Assembly (NCBI GenBank): GCA_910575625.1
Contig: CAJTFD010000001.1
Span: 186,001-250,000 of the forward strand
Direction of reading: 5' to 3'
DNA: 64,000 bases
Source of the DNA: Clostridia bacterium
GTDB taxonomy: Bacteria > Bacillota > Clostridia > Lachnospirales > Lachnospiraceae
The notes under the pieces were generated by a model. That model was not told where the DNA came from, ran no database searches, and saw only the letters and a list, made by a program, of their open reading frames with translations. The position numbers and the translations under genes were made by a program. Of the stretch, positions 43,774 to 53,594 are shown one piece after another (positions within the stretch are counted from its first letter, which is position 1; the number at the start of each line of letters is the position of its first letter).

Positions 43774-44642
43774 TGAGGAAAAAGAATTCGATCATGGGAA
43801 TGGCATTTTTTGCCCCTGCACTGATACTCCTCACATTGTTTCTGTTCCTGCCAATGCTGCTGACCTTTGGCTTCAGCTTCACCGATTATTTCGCATTGAA
43901 CCCGGAACTGACGCATTTCGTGGGGCTTGAGAACTACCTGGACTGTTTCAAGGATGAGCTTTTCGTAAAGTCTTTCCTGAACACGGTAAAATTCGTGATC
44001 ATCATCGTGCCATGCCAGTGCGGCGGGGCCCTGCTGATGGCCATCGCGATCAACCATGCGGCACACTGTAAAAAATATTTTAAAGTGGCATTTTTTATCC
44101 CGGTGGTCATGTCACTGGCGGTGGTATCCACCCTGTGGATGCAGATCTACAGCCCGGAAGGCATCTTAAACACCCTGCTGGCAAATTTCGGCATTGACAC
44201 GCAGCCTTTTATACATAGTGCGAAACAGGCGCTCCCGTCTGTGGCGATCATGAGCGTATGGCAGGGCATGGGCTATCAGATGCTGATCCTCTTAGGCGGC
44301 CTGCAGAACATCAACCCGGCCCTCTACGAGGCGGCGGAGATGGATCACGCCACCAGCTGGCAGAAGTTCAAGGACATTACCCTGCCGGAAATGAAACCCT
44401 TATGCGTGCTGATCTTCATCACCGTCACGATCGGCGCGTTTCGGATGCTGGTACAGCCCATGGTCATGACCGGCGGCGGTCCGGACCATTCCACCTACAC
44501 CATTGTGTATGATATCTACCAGACCGGCACCGTAAACTGGGAAATGGGCCTTGCCTCCACGATGGCCATCATATTTACCATATTCGTGGTCGTTCTGACC
44601 ATCATCCAGAACGTACTGACGAAGGATAAGGAGGATAAATAA
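43773..44642 (+). CDS. sugar ABC importer permease, MalF type
   Basis: A 289-residue membrane protein with six helices. The EAA loop that contacts the ATPase reads EAAEMDHATSWQKFKDITLPEMKP (about 187-210). Its ATG overlaps the binding-protein stop by one base (TAATG). Typical length for this permease class; partner of the next gene. Confidence 0.92.
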   Translation: MRKKNSIMGMAFFAPALILLTLFLFLPMLLTFGFSFTDYFALNPELTHFVGLENYLDCFKDELFVKSFLNTVKFVIIIVPCQCGGALLMAIAINHAAHCKKYFKVAFFIPVVMSLAVVSTLWMQIYSPEGILNTLLANFGIDTQPFIHSAKQALPSVAIMSVWQGMGYQMLILLGGLQNINPALYEAAEMDHATSWQKFKDITLPEMKPLCVLIFITVTIGAFRMLVQPMVMTGGGPDHSTYTIVYDIYQTGTVNWEMGLASTMAIIFTIFVVVLTIIQNVLTKDKEDK

Positions 44643-45494
44643 ATGTTGACGAAAAAGCAAAAGCAGATAAACTGGATATTGGTGATCTTCCTGCTGGTAT
44701 TGTCGATCTTCTTCCTGTTCCCCGTCCTCTGGATGCTGGCAAACTCCTTTAAGCCGGATGCGGCGATCACGGCGGATATGAATTCCATTGCGGCGTTCAT
44801 CCCGCCCATGCCAAAAGGGAACTTCTTTGAGAATTATATATCGATCATCAAGGATACCAGCTTCCTGCGATACATGGGCAACACACTGTTCTATGCGGCG
44901 GTGATGATCGTACTGGGCATCATCGTGAACGGCCTGGCCGGATACGCTCTGGCGAAGATCCCGTTCCCGTTCAGCGACAAATGGCTGCTGATCATACTGA
45001 TGCTCCAGATCGTGCCCACAGAGACGGTCATCACCATCCACTTTCTGATCATCGCAAAAGCGGGACTTTTAAACACGGTGCTGGGGTATGTGCTGCCCAT
45101 GATCGTAAATCCTTTTAACATCTACCTGTTCCGGCAAGTGTTCGTCAGTCTGCCGGACGATGTATACGAAGCGGCCCAGCTGGATTTCTGCGGCCCGGTG
45201 AAATACTTCTTCACCATGGTGCTGCCCATGTCCAAGACGGTGGTGGCCACAGTGGGCGTATTCACATTCCTGAATGTGTGGAACGATTACCTCTGGCCGG
45301 CCCTGGTATTTACCTCCGGGGACCTTCTGACCGCCCAGATCGGTCTGAATGCCATTACCTCAAACGAGAACACCACCATGGGACAGACCCTTGCAGTCAT
45401 TACAATGATAACGATCCCGGTGATCATCATCTACTCCCTGTTCTCCAAACAGATCGTAGAAGGTGTCACCTCAACAGGTTCAAAGGAAGGATGA
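44643..45494 (+). CDS. sugar ABC importer permease, MalG type
   Basis: 283 residues, six membrane helices, with the EAA loop EAAQLDFCGPVKYFFTMVLPMSK (about 178-200) and PFNIYLFRQVF before it. It starts directly after the preceding stop codon. Forms the membrane channel together with the MalF-type subunit. Confidence 0.92.
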   Translation: MLTKKQKQINWILVIFLLVLSIFFLFPVLWMLANSFKPDAAITADMNSIAAFIPPMPKGNFFENYISIIKDTSFLRYMGNTLFYAAVMIVLGIIVNGLAGYALAKIPFPFSDKWLLIILMLQIVPTETVITIHFLIIAKAGLLNTVLGYVLPMIVNPFNIYLFRQVFVSLPDDVYEAAQLDFCGPVKYFFTMVLPMSKTVVATVGVFTFLNVWNDYLWPALVFTSGDLLTAQIGLNAITSNENTTMGQTLAVITMITIPVIIIYSLFSKQIVEGVTSTGSKEG

Positions 45495-45498
45495 TCAT

Positions 45499-46608
45499 AT
45501 GAGCTTTATAGAATTTAAAAATATCTGTAAAAAATACCCCGGCGCAGAAAAAAATACAGTAGACGGGTTCAACTTAGAGATCCAGGAAAAAGAATTTATC
45601 GCATTTGTCGGCCCCTCCGGATGCGGAAAATCCACAACCCTGCGGATGGTGGCGGGATTTGAGGAGATCACCGGCGGCGAACTGTACATAGACGGAAAGA
45701 AAGTCAACGAGATGGCACCGAAAGACAGAGGGATCGCCATGGTCTTCCAGAATTACGCGCTGTATCCCCATATGACCGTGGAAAAGAACATCGCCTACGG
45801 CTTAAAGAACATGAAAGTGCCCGCCGACGAGATCAAGAAAAAAGTAGACTGGGCGGTGAAGATCCTCGGTCTGGAAGAATACCGCCTGAGAAAACCCAAG
45901 AACCTCTCCGGCGGACAGCGCCAGAGGGTGGCCCTGGGCCGCGCCATCGTCAAAAACCAGAAAGTGTTCCTGATGGACGAACCCCTCTCCAACTTAGACG
46001 CAAAGCTCCGGGTCAGCATGCGCACAGAGATCAGCAAACTGCACCGTGATATGGGCGCCACCACCATCTACGTGACCCACGACCAAGTGGAAGCCATGAC
46101 CATGGCCGACAGGATCGTGATCATGAAAGACGGGATCGTACAGCAGGTGGGCGCACCCTTAGAACTCTACAACCATCCGGCAAATAAATTCGTGGCCGGG
46201 TTCATCGGTTCCCCACAGATGAACTTCTTCGACGTGACCGTAAACGGCAGCGCCATCGAATTTACAGACGGCAATAAGCTGATCTTAGAAAAAGGAGCTT
46301 TAGAAAAATTAAACGGCAAGAGCGGTGAGATGATCTTAGGCATCCGCGGCGAAGACTTAAAACTGGATGCCCAGAACATGGAGCTCTATGGAAAGAATAA
46401 ACAAAAAGCCATCATCACCAACACTGAAGTCATGGGCAATGAAAACAATCTCTACTTTAACTTCGGCGGGAGTCCGGCCGTGGCCCGGGTGTCCAAATAC
46501 GAAGTCAGCCAGATCGGCGATGAGATCGAGTTCGTATTCATGCCCTCCAAGCTACAGTTCTTTGACAAAAAGACAGGCATAAACTATGTAAAAGACGCGA
46601 CTGACTGA
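45499..46608 (+). CDS. sugar ABC importer ATPase, MsmK/UgpC type
   Basis: A 369-residue ATPase. Walker A GPSGCGKSTT (about 38-47), Q-loop VFQNYALYPHMTV, signature LSGGQRQRVALGRAI, Walker B VFLMDEPLSNLDA, H-loop YVTHDQVEAM, then a C-terminal regulatory TOBE-like domain (about 245-369) as in MsmK/MalK. ATG 45499 is used; the frame reaches 12 codons into the previous gene. Because the ATPase lies within the operon, the transporter is probably dedicated. Confidence 0.93.
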   Translation: MSFIEFKNICKKYPGAEKNTVDGFNLEIQEKEFIAFVGPSGCGKSTTLRMVAGFEEITGGELYIDGKKVNEMAPKDRGIAMVFQNYALYPHMTVEKNIAYGLKNMKVPADEIKKKVDWAVKILGLEEYRLRKPKNLSGGQRQRVALGRAIVKNQKVFLMDEPLSNLDAKLRVSMRTEISKLHRDMGATTIYVTHDQVEAMTMADRIVIMKDGIVQQVGAPLELYNHPANKFVAGFIGSPQMNFFDVTVNGSAIEFTDGNKLILEKGALEKLNGKSGEMILGIRGEDLKLDAQNMELYGKNKQKAIITNTEVMGNENNLYFNFGGSPAVARVSKYEVSQIGDEIEFVFMPSKLQFFDKKTGINYVKDATD

Positions 46609-46624
46609 TAGGATCGAGAAGACA

Positions 46625-47947
46625 ATGAAGAGACAGAAGATACATTTGAAAGCGCCCGACAACTGGGTGAACGACCCAAACGGTTTTATCTACTACAAAG
46701 GATATTATCACGTATTCTACCAATATTTTCCCTATGGTCCCCGGTGGGGGACCATGCACTGGGGACATGCGGTGAGCAAAGACCTGGTAAACTGGGAGCA
46801 CAAAGGGATCGCCTTGTTCCCCACGAAAAAAGACGATCAAAACGGCTGTTTCTCCGGGAGCGCGGTGGAAAAAGACGGACAGATGTACATCATCTACACT
46901 GGCGTGCGCTACGAGGAGAGCAACTCCGAAGACATCCACGTCCACCCAGACATCCATTTTGAAGCCACACAGATGATGATCACCTCCCCGGACGGCTATA
47001 CTTTCGACAACTGGACTGATAAGAAAAGGATCATCCCCCCGATCACCGACCCCTCGATCGGCCACCGCATGCATACCAGGGATCCCAAGATCTGGCGCGG
47101 CAAAGACGCCTGGTACATGATCCTGGGGAGCACCCTGGACGAGAAAGAGGGGACCGCCCTCTTTTACAAAAGCGAAGATCTGTTAAACTGGGAATATGTA
47201 AACCGTGCGTGCAAACCTTCCCTGCCTGGATGGATGTGGGAATGCCCGGATTATTTTGAAACAGAAGGCGGCAAGGTCCTGCTCCTCTCCGTCATAGGGA
47301 TTTTGGAAAATGGCGGGCGGACAGAAGAACACACGATCTGCTTTGAAGTCGGATTCCAGGAAGATACCTGCGAGATGACGATCCCCGATGCGTACCAGTT
47401 CTTAGACTACGGCCTGGATCTGTACGCCGCACAGACCACCCTCGATGAAGCGGGAAGACGAGTGATGATCGCATGGCTGCGGATGCCGGAAAAAACCGAT
47501 GCCGGATGGATCGGGATGTTCAGCTCTCCCCGCGTGGTCACAATCAGGGACGGACATATCTGCTTCCAGATGCACCCAAATATCCGTCAGGCGTACGACC
47601 GGAGGATCGCCGACATATCCGATGCATCCCCCGCGGGCTACATGGCATGCTTCGACCTTGAAGACGGGGAACACGTGGATATCGGAGGCTTCCGCATCTA
47701 CAGAGAGGACGGCCGCATCTGTACCGACCGGACAGCCGTATCCGCATCTGTCAAGAGGAACATCTCCCAGACACCGGCCCTTCAGGGGACCGCTCATCTG
47801 GAAGTCCTGGTGGATCCGCATATGATCGAAGTGTTCATCAACGACGGTGCATATGTGATCACCAACGCAGTCTATCATCTGGGGCCGTACATGACCAGCA
47901 GCGTCCCCAAAACGATCCAACTACACACCACAACGGAGGACATATGA
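46625..47947 (+). CDS. GH32 beta-fructosidase (sucrose/fructan hydrolase)
   Basis: A 440-residue glycoside hydrolase family 32 enzyme cleaving fructose from sucrose or fructo-oligosaccharides. NWVNDPNG (about 11-18) contains the nucleophile aspartate, RDPK the stabilising aspartate, and WECPDYF the acid/base glutamate. A five-bladed propeller (to about 320) and a C-terminal beta-sandwich (GTAHLEVLVDPHMIEVFINDG) complete the fold. No signal peptide, so the substrate is split inside the cell after ABC import. Its stop overlaps the HPr-like gene by four bases. Confidence 0.93.
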   Translation: MKRQKIHLKAPDNWVNDPNGFIYYKGYYHVFYQYFPYGPRWGTMHWGHAVSKDLVNWEHKGIALFPTKKDDQNGCFSGSAVEKDGQMYIIYTGVRYEESNSEDIHVHPDIHFEATQMMITSPDGYTFDNWTDKKRIIPPITDPSIGHRMHTRDPKIWRGKDAWYMILGSTLDEKEGTALFYKSEDLLNWEYVNRACKPSLPGWMWECPDYFETEGGKVLLLSVIGILENGGRTEEHTICFEVGFQEDTCEMTIPDAYQFLDYGLDLYAAQTTLDEAGRRVMIAWLRMPEKTDAGWIGMFSSPRVVTIRDGHICFQMHPNIRQAYDRRIADISDASPAGYMACFDLEDGEHVDIGGFRIYREDGRICTDRTAVSASVKRNISQTPALQGTAHLEVLVDPHMIEVFINDGAYVITNAVYHLGPYMTSSVPKTIQLHTTTEDI

Positions 47948-48177
47948 CAACACAAAAGATCTTATTAAATACCATCGAGTCCGTAAAAGATTTCGTAAAC
48001 ATCATATCCAAGTGTGACAGCCCCACAGACCTGGTCTCCGGCCGGTACATCGTGGACGCGAAGTCGATCATGGGGATCTTCAGCCTGGACCTCTCCCACC
48101 CCCTGGAACTGAACATCCACGCAGATCAGGCCCAGGCAAAAGAGATCCTGGATCAGCTGCAGCCCTACCTGCTCTGA
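47944..48177 (+). CDS. HPr-like protein lacking the active-site histidine
   Basis: 77 residues with an HPr fold. DAKSIMGIFSLDL (about 38-50) matches the HPr Ser46 region, and the C-terminal helix (DQAQAKEILDQLQPYL) fits. The segment where HPr carries the phosphoryl-accepting histidine (usually ..LHARPA..) reads NTIESVKDFVNII, with no histidine. It therefore cannot receive phosphate from enzyme I but may still be phosphorylated at the serine by HPr kinase, as with the Crh protein of bacilli. Last gene of the fructan operon, overlapping the GH32 gene; a regulatory role is inferred. Confidence 0.75.
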   Translation: MTTQKILLNTIESVKDFVNIISKCDSPTDLVSGRYIVDAKSIMGIFSLDLSHPLELNIHADQAQAKEILDQLQPYLL

Positions 48178-48236
48178 TCCCAGACCTTCATTAGTGGCTG
48201 ACATATCCATACCGCTTGTTCCAGCGGCAGACTTTC

Positions 48237-48281
48237 AAAAAAAAGAGTGACCACGGCTGACCGCCCGTGTCACTCTTTTTT
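48237..48281. terminator. bidirectional intrinsic terminator
   Basis: AAAAAAGAGTGAC and GTCACTCTTTTTT form long arms around a GC-rich tip, with A and T tracts on both sides. It ends both the fructan operon and the convergent GH31 gene. Confidence 0.88.
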
Positions 48282-48289
48282 ATCATCCC

Positions 48290-50311
48290 TTATCTCCCGT
48301 CCACAGTCATCCTCTTCCAATCTTCCCGCGGCGTGTACTCTTTTGAGATCCCATCGTCCTCATATAAGACATACTCCACCGGCCCGTCGCCGAAGCTGAT
48401 CCACTCATAAGCCGCACCCTCCAGATCAGCCGTCGAGAGCAGATCATCGTCCAGAACGGCCAACGGCAGCGCATGCCCTTTTTTCACAAAGAACACCACC
48501 TCATCCAAAGCCATCTCCACATAATGATGCCCGCGCGCCATCACCTCGCAGGTCCGCTCCTTTAAAGACCGCATACGGACAAGCAGCATATCTTCCGGCA
48601 GATACACATAACGTCCTGTGGCATTCTGCACATAGACCGGAGCCGCCATGATGCTCTCGCCCACCATCAGCTGATCTTCCACTTTCACCGCGTGCGCATC
48701 CTCTGGATAGTCAAAAGCCAGCGGCCTGAAATACAGCTCATCCTCCAGAGCGGCCTTCATATACTCACTATACAGATAAGGCAAAAGCCCATAACGGATG
48801 CGGATGATCCGGCGAAAAGCCTCCACATGGGAAAACTGATACACCTCCTGCTCCCGGGTCCCCAGAGCCGCATGGTTGCGCATCAGCGGTGTAAAGATCG
48901 CAAACTCCAGCCACCGCAAAAGCAGGTCCTCCGTGGCATCGCCCCCAAATCCCCCAATGTCCGAACCTGTATACAAGATCCCGCAGAGATTGAGGGAGGG
49001 CATCTGCTGGACAGAGAGGAGCAGATGGCTCCACCAGGACATATTATCCCCCGTCCAGATCCCCCCATACCGGTGCATACCGATATACGACGACCTGGAA
49101 AACAAGAGCGTCCTCTTATCCGGCGCGATCCGTCCAAACGCTTCCGCCGCGGCCCGCGTCATATAAAACCCATAGAGATTATGCACCCTGTCATGGCGCA
49201 CCTTCACCCCGTCCAGATCATGGTAAAAGCTCCTGTAATCCTCCGGGTTATTCGACAACCCCAGAAGGATATCTTTCATGTGGAAAAAAGCATGAAGATC
49301 CAGGTTCTCACCTCTCATAGCCAGGATCTCATCCATCACCCTCTCCAGGTTTTTCTCAGAATAAAAGATGGCCGGCTCGTTCATGTCATTCCAGAACCCA
49401 TCGATCCCCTGTTCCATCAGTCCTCTGTATTTTCCGCCGAACCACTCCCGCGCCCGGCTATTGAGCACGTCGGGAAAATGGACCTTCCCCGGCCACACAG
49501 CCCCCACAAACGCCTCGCCGTCCTCCTCTTTGCAAAAATACCCTTCCTCGATGCCCTCCTCATAGACCGGATAGCCCTCCTCGATCTTGACCCCCGCGTC
49601 TATGATCGGCACCAGATGGACACCCTCTTCTTTCATCTCGCCGGCCAATCCCGCAAGATCTGGAAACTTCTCCTTGTCGACTGTAAAATCCTTATAATCC
49701 TCCATATAGTCGATATCAAGATAGACCGCATCCAGCGGGATCCCCTGCCCGTGATGCCGCCGGACCACCTCCCGCACATCCGCTTCATTGATATACCCCC
49801 AACGGGACTGCTGGTATCCAAACGCCCATTTCGGCGGGATGTAGCTGCGCCCGATCATCCGACGGAACTGCTTTGCGATATCCTTCACGCTCTCACCCAC
49901 GATAAAGTAGACCACACAATCCGGCCCCGCTGTGACCTCCAGCCGATCCATCTGCGTCTCCCCCACATCGAAAGCCACCCGGCCCGGATCATCCACAAAG
50001 ATGCCAAAAGAAGACTGCTCCCGTCTGCTCAGGATCAGAAAGTTATGCCCCCCGTACAGGGAATGGCGGCTCTCCGTATGGATCGCATCATCCAGTGCGT
50101 CGCTCACATATGTAAAACCACGCTTGTTCATCCCCCGCATCTGCTCTCCCAGACCGTAGACCACATCACTGTCCTCCATCCGACAGGACAGCCGGATGCC
50201 TCCTTTTGTCTTTTCAAGCTCCATCCAGGAAAGATCCTCTGCGCTCTCCTGGATCTGGGCCACAACAGCCCCCGTTTCGATCGGACTCCCAAAAACATAT
50301 TTACAGATCAT
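48290..50311 (-). CDS. GH31 alpha-glucosidase
   Basis: A 673-residue glycoside hydrolase family 31 enzyme. N-terminal beta domain (GLGEQMRGMNKRGFTYV), then the barrel with KWAFGYQQSRWGY, LDAVYLDIDYM, the nucleophile in GIDGFWNDMNEPAIF, the HNLYGFYMTRA helix, SRSSYIGMHRYGGIWTGDNMSWW carrying the acid/base aspartate, and a C-terminal beta domain. No signal peptide, so cytoplasmic. Probably releases glucose from imported alpha-glucosides. GGAGGG precedes ATG. It faces the fructan operon and has its own promoter. Confidence 0.93.
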   Translation of the reverse strand: MICKYVFGSPIETGAVVAQIQESAEDLSWMELEKTKGGIRLSCRMEDSDVVYGLGEQMRGMNKRGFTYVSDALDDAIHTESRHSLYGGHNFLILSRREQSSFGIFVDDPGRVAFDVGETQMDRLEVTAGPDCVVYFIVGESVKDIAKQFRRMIGRSYIPPKWAFGYQQSRWGYINEADVREVVRRHHGQGIPLDAVYLDIDYMEDYKDFTVDKEKFPDLAGLAGEMKEEGVHLVPIIDAGVKIEEGYPVYEEGIEEGYFCKEEDGEAFVGAVWPGKVHFPDVLNSRAREWFGGKYRGLMEQGIDGFWNDMNEPAIFYSEKNLERVMDEILAMRGENLDLHAFFHMKDILLGLSNNPEDYRSFYHDLDGVKVRHDRVHNLYGFYMTRAAAEAFGRIAPDKRTLLFSRSSYIGMHRYGGIWTGDNMSWWSHLLLSVQQMPSLNLCGILYTGSDIGGFGGDATEDLLLRWLEFAIFTPLMRNHAALGTREQEVYQFSHVEAFRRIIRIRYGLLPYLYSEYMKAALEDELYFRPLAFDYPEDAHAVKVEDQLMVGESIMAAPVYVQNATGRYVYLPEDMLLVRMRSLKERTCEVMARGHHYVEMALDEVVFFVKKGHALPLAVLDDDLLSTADLEGAAYEWISFGDGPVEYVLYEDDGISKEYTPREDWKRMTVDGR

Positions 50312-50344
50312 AGCTCTATCCCTCCAAAAATATCTTAAACATGT

Positions 50345-50417
50345 GTTTCGTAGATCTTATTTTGTTTCGCTTAGTTTCGTTAATCCCTATTTTAACCTGA
50401 TCTGATCTCTGTGTAAA
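50345..50417 (-). promoter_or_regulatory. promoter and GTTTCG repeats of the GH31 gene
   Basis: Minus-strand TTTACA (50412-50417), 17 bases, TAAAAT (50389-50394). Between the start point and ATG, GTTTCG occurs three times on the plus strand (50345, 50364, 50374), each read CGAAAC on the message strand, possible operators. The remaining 50418-50610 gap holds no gene or clear signal that I can see. Confidence 0.55.
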
Positions 50418-50610
50418 GTCCCTTTTTTACATTTTTCTAACGGCTTATCTCTGTTGCCGGAGATCTTGGCTGCCGCCGCAGCCCGCCGGCCGAGGATCTG
50501 ACGATCAATATCCAGGATTTCTTATAATAAGACAGACCGACAGCAGACCATAGCTCTTCCGATGCCCTGGCCTGCCGCCGTTTCGTTATCTTCTAAAATT
50601 TAGATATGAT

Positions 50611-52107
50611 CTATTTTTTGCTCTCTGTGTGCATTTCCTTTACCAGGCTGACGCAGACCAGGATCAGTATGAACAGATACGGGAACGCGATCACCGTAGA
50701 GATCGTCTGGATGACAGATATCCCCCCTGAGATGATCAGCGCAAATGCCACCACCGCCATCAAAAGTCCCCAGAAGATCTTCTTATCATCCGGCGGATCC
50801 AGCGCGCCGTCCGACGTGAGCATCGCCAGCACAAAGGTCGCCGAGTCCGCCGATGTGATGAAAAAAGTGATCAGCAGGACGATCGCGATCACCGACAGCA
50901 CGATCCCCATTCCATACTGACCGAACACATGGAACAGCGCCGTCTGCATGGACGCTGTGATCTCTGATAGCTCTTCCGCCGGGAAACGGTCCGCGACATG
51001 CAGGGACATCCCTCCGAAGATCGAGAACCACACTGTAGACACCAGCGTGGGCACGATCATCACGCCCAGGACAAATTCCCTGACCGTACGCCCGCGGGAG
51101 ATCCGCGCTATGAACACGCCCACGAAGGGCGCCCAGGAGAGCCACCAGGCCCAATAGAAGACCCGCCAGTCCTGGATCCAGGCGGCATCCCCCTGGGACG
51201 TCAGGCGCAGACTGTCCGGGATCAGGTAAACGATATAATCTTTCAGCCCTTTCAGTTCGATCCCCAGGATGTCCAGGCTCGGCCCGATCAGGAACGCCAC
51301 GACCATGAGCAGCACGAACATGATCATGTTAAAATCCGAGAGCCGTTTGATCCCTTTTCCCACGCCGCTCAATGCGCTGCGCAGATAGATCATGCAGATC
51401 AGGATGATGATGACGATCCACGTGACCGCATTATTCGGGATCCCGAACATATACTCCAGGCCGCTGCTGATCTGCAGGCAGCCCATCCCAAAGGAAGTCG
51501 CCACCCCCGTCACTGTCAGGACCGTGGTAAAGACATCAACGGCCTTGCCCGCCACGCCTTTTGCGTTCTTCTCACCTAAGATGGGTTTTAAGAGATTGCT
51601 GGCCAGAGCCGCGTCTTTCTTACGGAACTGAAAATATGCCAGGCCCAGCCCCATTGCCGCGTAACAGGCCCAGGGATGCAGTCCCCAATGCATGAAACAG
51701 GAGCGGATTGCAAAGTCAGCCGCCTCAGCGCTCTGCGGCTCTATCCCTTTCATCGGCGCCACATAATGAGAGAGAGGCTCCGCCACGCCCCAGAACACGA
51801 GACCGATCCCCATGCCCGCCGCAAAGAGCATGGCGAACCAGGACACATTGCTGTATTCCGGCTTTTCCCCGTCCTCCCCCAGACGGATCTTCCCGTATCG
51901 GCTAAATGCCAGCACGAGCGCAAAGACCACAAACAGGAACATGACCCCCAGATACAGCCAGGAAAACCGCTGCTTGAGCATCTTCATCAGCCCGTCCGCG
52001 AGGACAGCGAAGGACTGGTTGTCGATGATGCCCCAGAGAGCGATGACCAGAGCGATCGCCGCCGATAAGATAAATACGATATCCTTCTTTTTATTATCAT
52101 CCTTCAA
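50611..52107 (-). CDS. BCCT-family transporter (betaine/carnitine/choline type)
   Basis: A 498-residue transporter with about 12 membrane helices. Family signatures include GMGIGLVFWGVAEPLSHY (about 95-112), MHWGLHPWACYAAMGLGLAYF, and the tryptophan-rich WRVFYWAWWLSWAPFVGVFIARISRGRT of the substrate site. It probably imports a quaternary amine. Start is TTG at 52107, six bases after GGGGGA. It lies near an MttB-family methyltransferase, whose class demethylates such amines, so uptake for catabolism is more likely than for osmoprotection. Confidence 0.92.
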   Translation of the reverse strand: MKDDNKKKDIVFILSAAIALVIALWGIIDNQSFAVLADGLMKMLKQRFSWLYLGVMFLFVVFALVLAFSRYGKIRLGEDGEKPEYSNVSWFAMLFAAGMGIGLVFWGVAEPLSHYVAPMKGIEPQSAEAADFAIRSCFMHWGLHPWACYAAMGLGLAYFQFRKKDAALASNLLKPILGEKNAKGVAGKAVDVFTTVLTVTGVATSFGMGCLQISSGLEYMFGIPNNAVTWIVIIILICMIYLRSALSGVGKGIKRLSDFNMIMFVLLMVVAFLIGPSLDILGIELKGLKDYIVYLIPDSLRLTSQGDAAWIQDWRVFYWAWWLSWAPFVGVFIARISRGRTVREFVLGVMIVPTLVSTVWFSIFGGMSLHVADRFPAEELSEITASMQTALFHVFGQYGMGIVLSVIAIVLLITFFITSADSATFVLAMLTSDGALDPPDDKKIFWGLLMAVVAFALIISGGISVIQTISTVIAFPYLFILILVCVSLVKEMHTESKK

Positions 52108-52160
52108 TAGTCTTCCCCCTTGACCGTTTTATGCTAATAGCTCCCTAAAATATGTGTGAA

Positions 52161-52200
52161 GATCCGTCTGCACGGGACGCATACGTCCCGCAAGCGGACC
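52161..52200 (-). terminator. strong hairpin between the MFS and BCCT genes
   Basis: GGGACG (52174-52179) and CGTCCC (52184-52189) surround a four-base loop, extended outward by GATCCG with CGGACC. It is transcribed after the MFS gene and before BCCT, without a clear T-tract. Either a terminator or a processing/attenuation hairpin. Confidence 0.5.
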
Positions 52201-52216
52201 AATCCTCAAACACATC

Positions 52217-53485
52217 TTAAGCGTTGAGTGCCTTTTCCCTTTTCTTTTTCAAGATGATCGAAGCGACGATGCCCAGAAGGGCCCAGACCAGGATCCAGGC
52301 GAGCATCATATTAAAACCGACCTGGACATCCCCGATACTCTCTCCATGATCGATAAAACGGCTGACGATCGGCGGTACAAAGATATCCGGCGTCAGGCCG
52401 ATCAGCGAGATCACACCCGTCGCGATCCCCGTCGCCTCCACCGGGATCCCCGCATCCCCAAGGATCGACCAGTACGTGGATTTGATCACGTTGACCATGT
52501 AGGAAAACGCTACCGTGAAGCAGACACATACGATGACGAACGTCAGATCCTGGGTCAGGAACATCCCGATCGTCACGACCCCCGTGAGGGCGAACACGGT
52601 CAACATGCCTTTTCCTTTTGTCCTGAATCTGTCTATGATAAATCCGCCGGACAGCCCCGCCACAAATACGATCACGTAACTGCGGATGATCGACAGGGTA
52701 CTGGACAGCCCCGGTGAGATGTTCAAGACCCTGGTGCAGTACGTGCCGATAAATCCATTCGCCGTATTCCAGAGAGCATACCCGCAGGCGATCACAAAGA
52801 TACAGATCCATGTGGACTGGCTTTTCAGCATCTTGATCATGGATACAACGACTCTCTTTTCACCCTGTTTTGCGTCAGATCCGCCCGCGCTGGCTGCCAG
52901 TTCTTTGTCAAGATCCGGTACGATGAAGATGACTGCCAGCATCAATATGGCAAAAACCGCCGCATTGACCCACAGCATCGCGCGGAAGCCCGCTCTGTTC
53001 GTGGCAAAAAGGCCCAGCAGCCCCAGACATGCAAATGCGACCACCGTCTGGCAGACCCCGCGGAGTCCTTCGCTCATCCCGAAGACGCGCCCCTGCTCAC
53101 TCTCTGTACCGAGCTGGCGGATCGACTTGATATAAGGCGACCAGAACGTCCCCACACTGAACACCCCATACAGGGCATGGATGACGATCAGCGCCGTGTA
53201 ACCCGGATAGAACGCATACCAGACCGTCGTCAGGCACATGCCGATCATCGAGACGATCAGCAAAAGTTTCGTGTTGAATCTTTCCGCCAACATACCGCTG
53301 GGTATGTAGCTCAATACATTAAACGTCCCATAGACGCCGCCGATCACCCCCAGCTGCACATCCGTGATGCTCAATGCCTCCAACATCTGGTCATAAAATG
53401 TAAATCTCAAAAACGGGGTCAGGTAGACCATCCCTGCGATAAAACTCAATATTACTAATACGATACTCCTCTTTTTTCCGCTCAT
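52217..53485 (-). CDS. MFS transporter
   Basis: A 422-residue major facilitator with 12 predicted helices. GGVYGTFNVLSYIPSGMLAERFNTK (about 49-73) contains the loop 2-3 motif, and GFIIDRFRTKGKG the equivalent in the second half. No substrate can be read, though related carriers occur in methylamine and aromatic catabolic loci. AAAGGAAATGA precedes ATG. Divergent from the methyltransferase gene and driven by its own strong promoter. Confidence 0.88.
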   Translation of the reverse strand: MSGKKRSIVLVILSFIAGMVYLTPFLRFTFYDQMLEALSITDVQLGVIGGVYGTFNVLSYIPSGMLAERFNTKLLLIVSMIGMCLTTVWYAFYPGYTALIVIHALYGVFSVGTFWSPYIKSIRQLGTESEQGRVFGMSEGLRGVCQTVVAFACLGLLGLFATNRAGFRAMLWVNAAVFAILMLAVIFIVPDLDKELAASAGGSDAKQGEKRVVVSMIKMLKSQSTWICIFVIACGYALWNTANGFIGTYCTRVLNISPGLSSTLSIIRSYVIVFVAGLSGGFIIDRFRTKGKGMLTVFALTGVVTIGMFLTQDLTFVIVCVCFTVAFSYMVNVIKSTYWSILGDAGIPVEATGIATGVISLIGLTPDIFVPPIVSRFIDHGESIGDVQVGFNMMLAWILVWALLGIVASIILKKKREKALNA

Positions 53486-53594
53486 TCATTTCCTTTCTCT
53501 CGGAATTTTGTTATCACCGATGATCACAAGTATGTGAATATTGATAACATTGTGCCGAAGTAAAATACAGTTGACTTTGTCTTAATCGCCTTTT

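Noticed and set aside
48692-50338. 548-codon open frame on the plus strand
   Set aside because: It is exactly antisense to the GH31 gene, has a His/Pro/Arg-rich composition, no ribosome binding site and no family motif.
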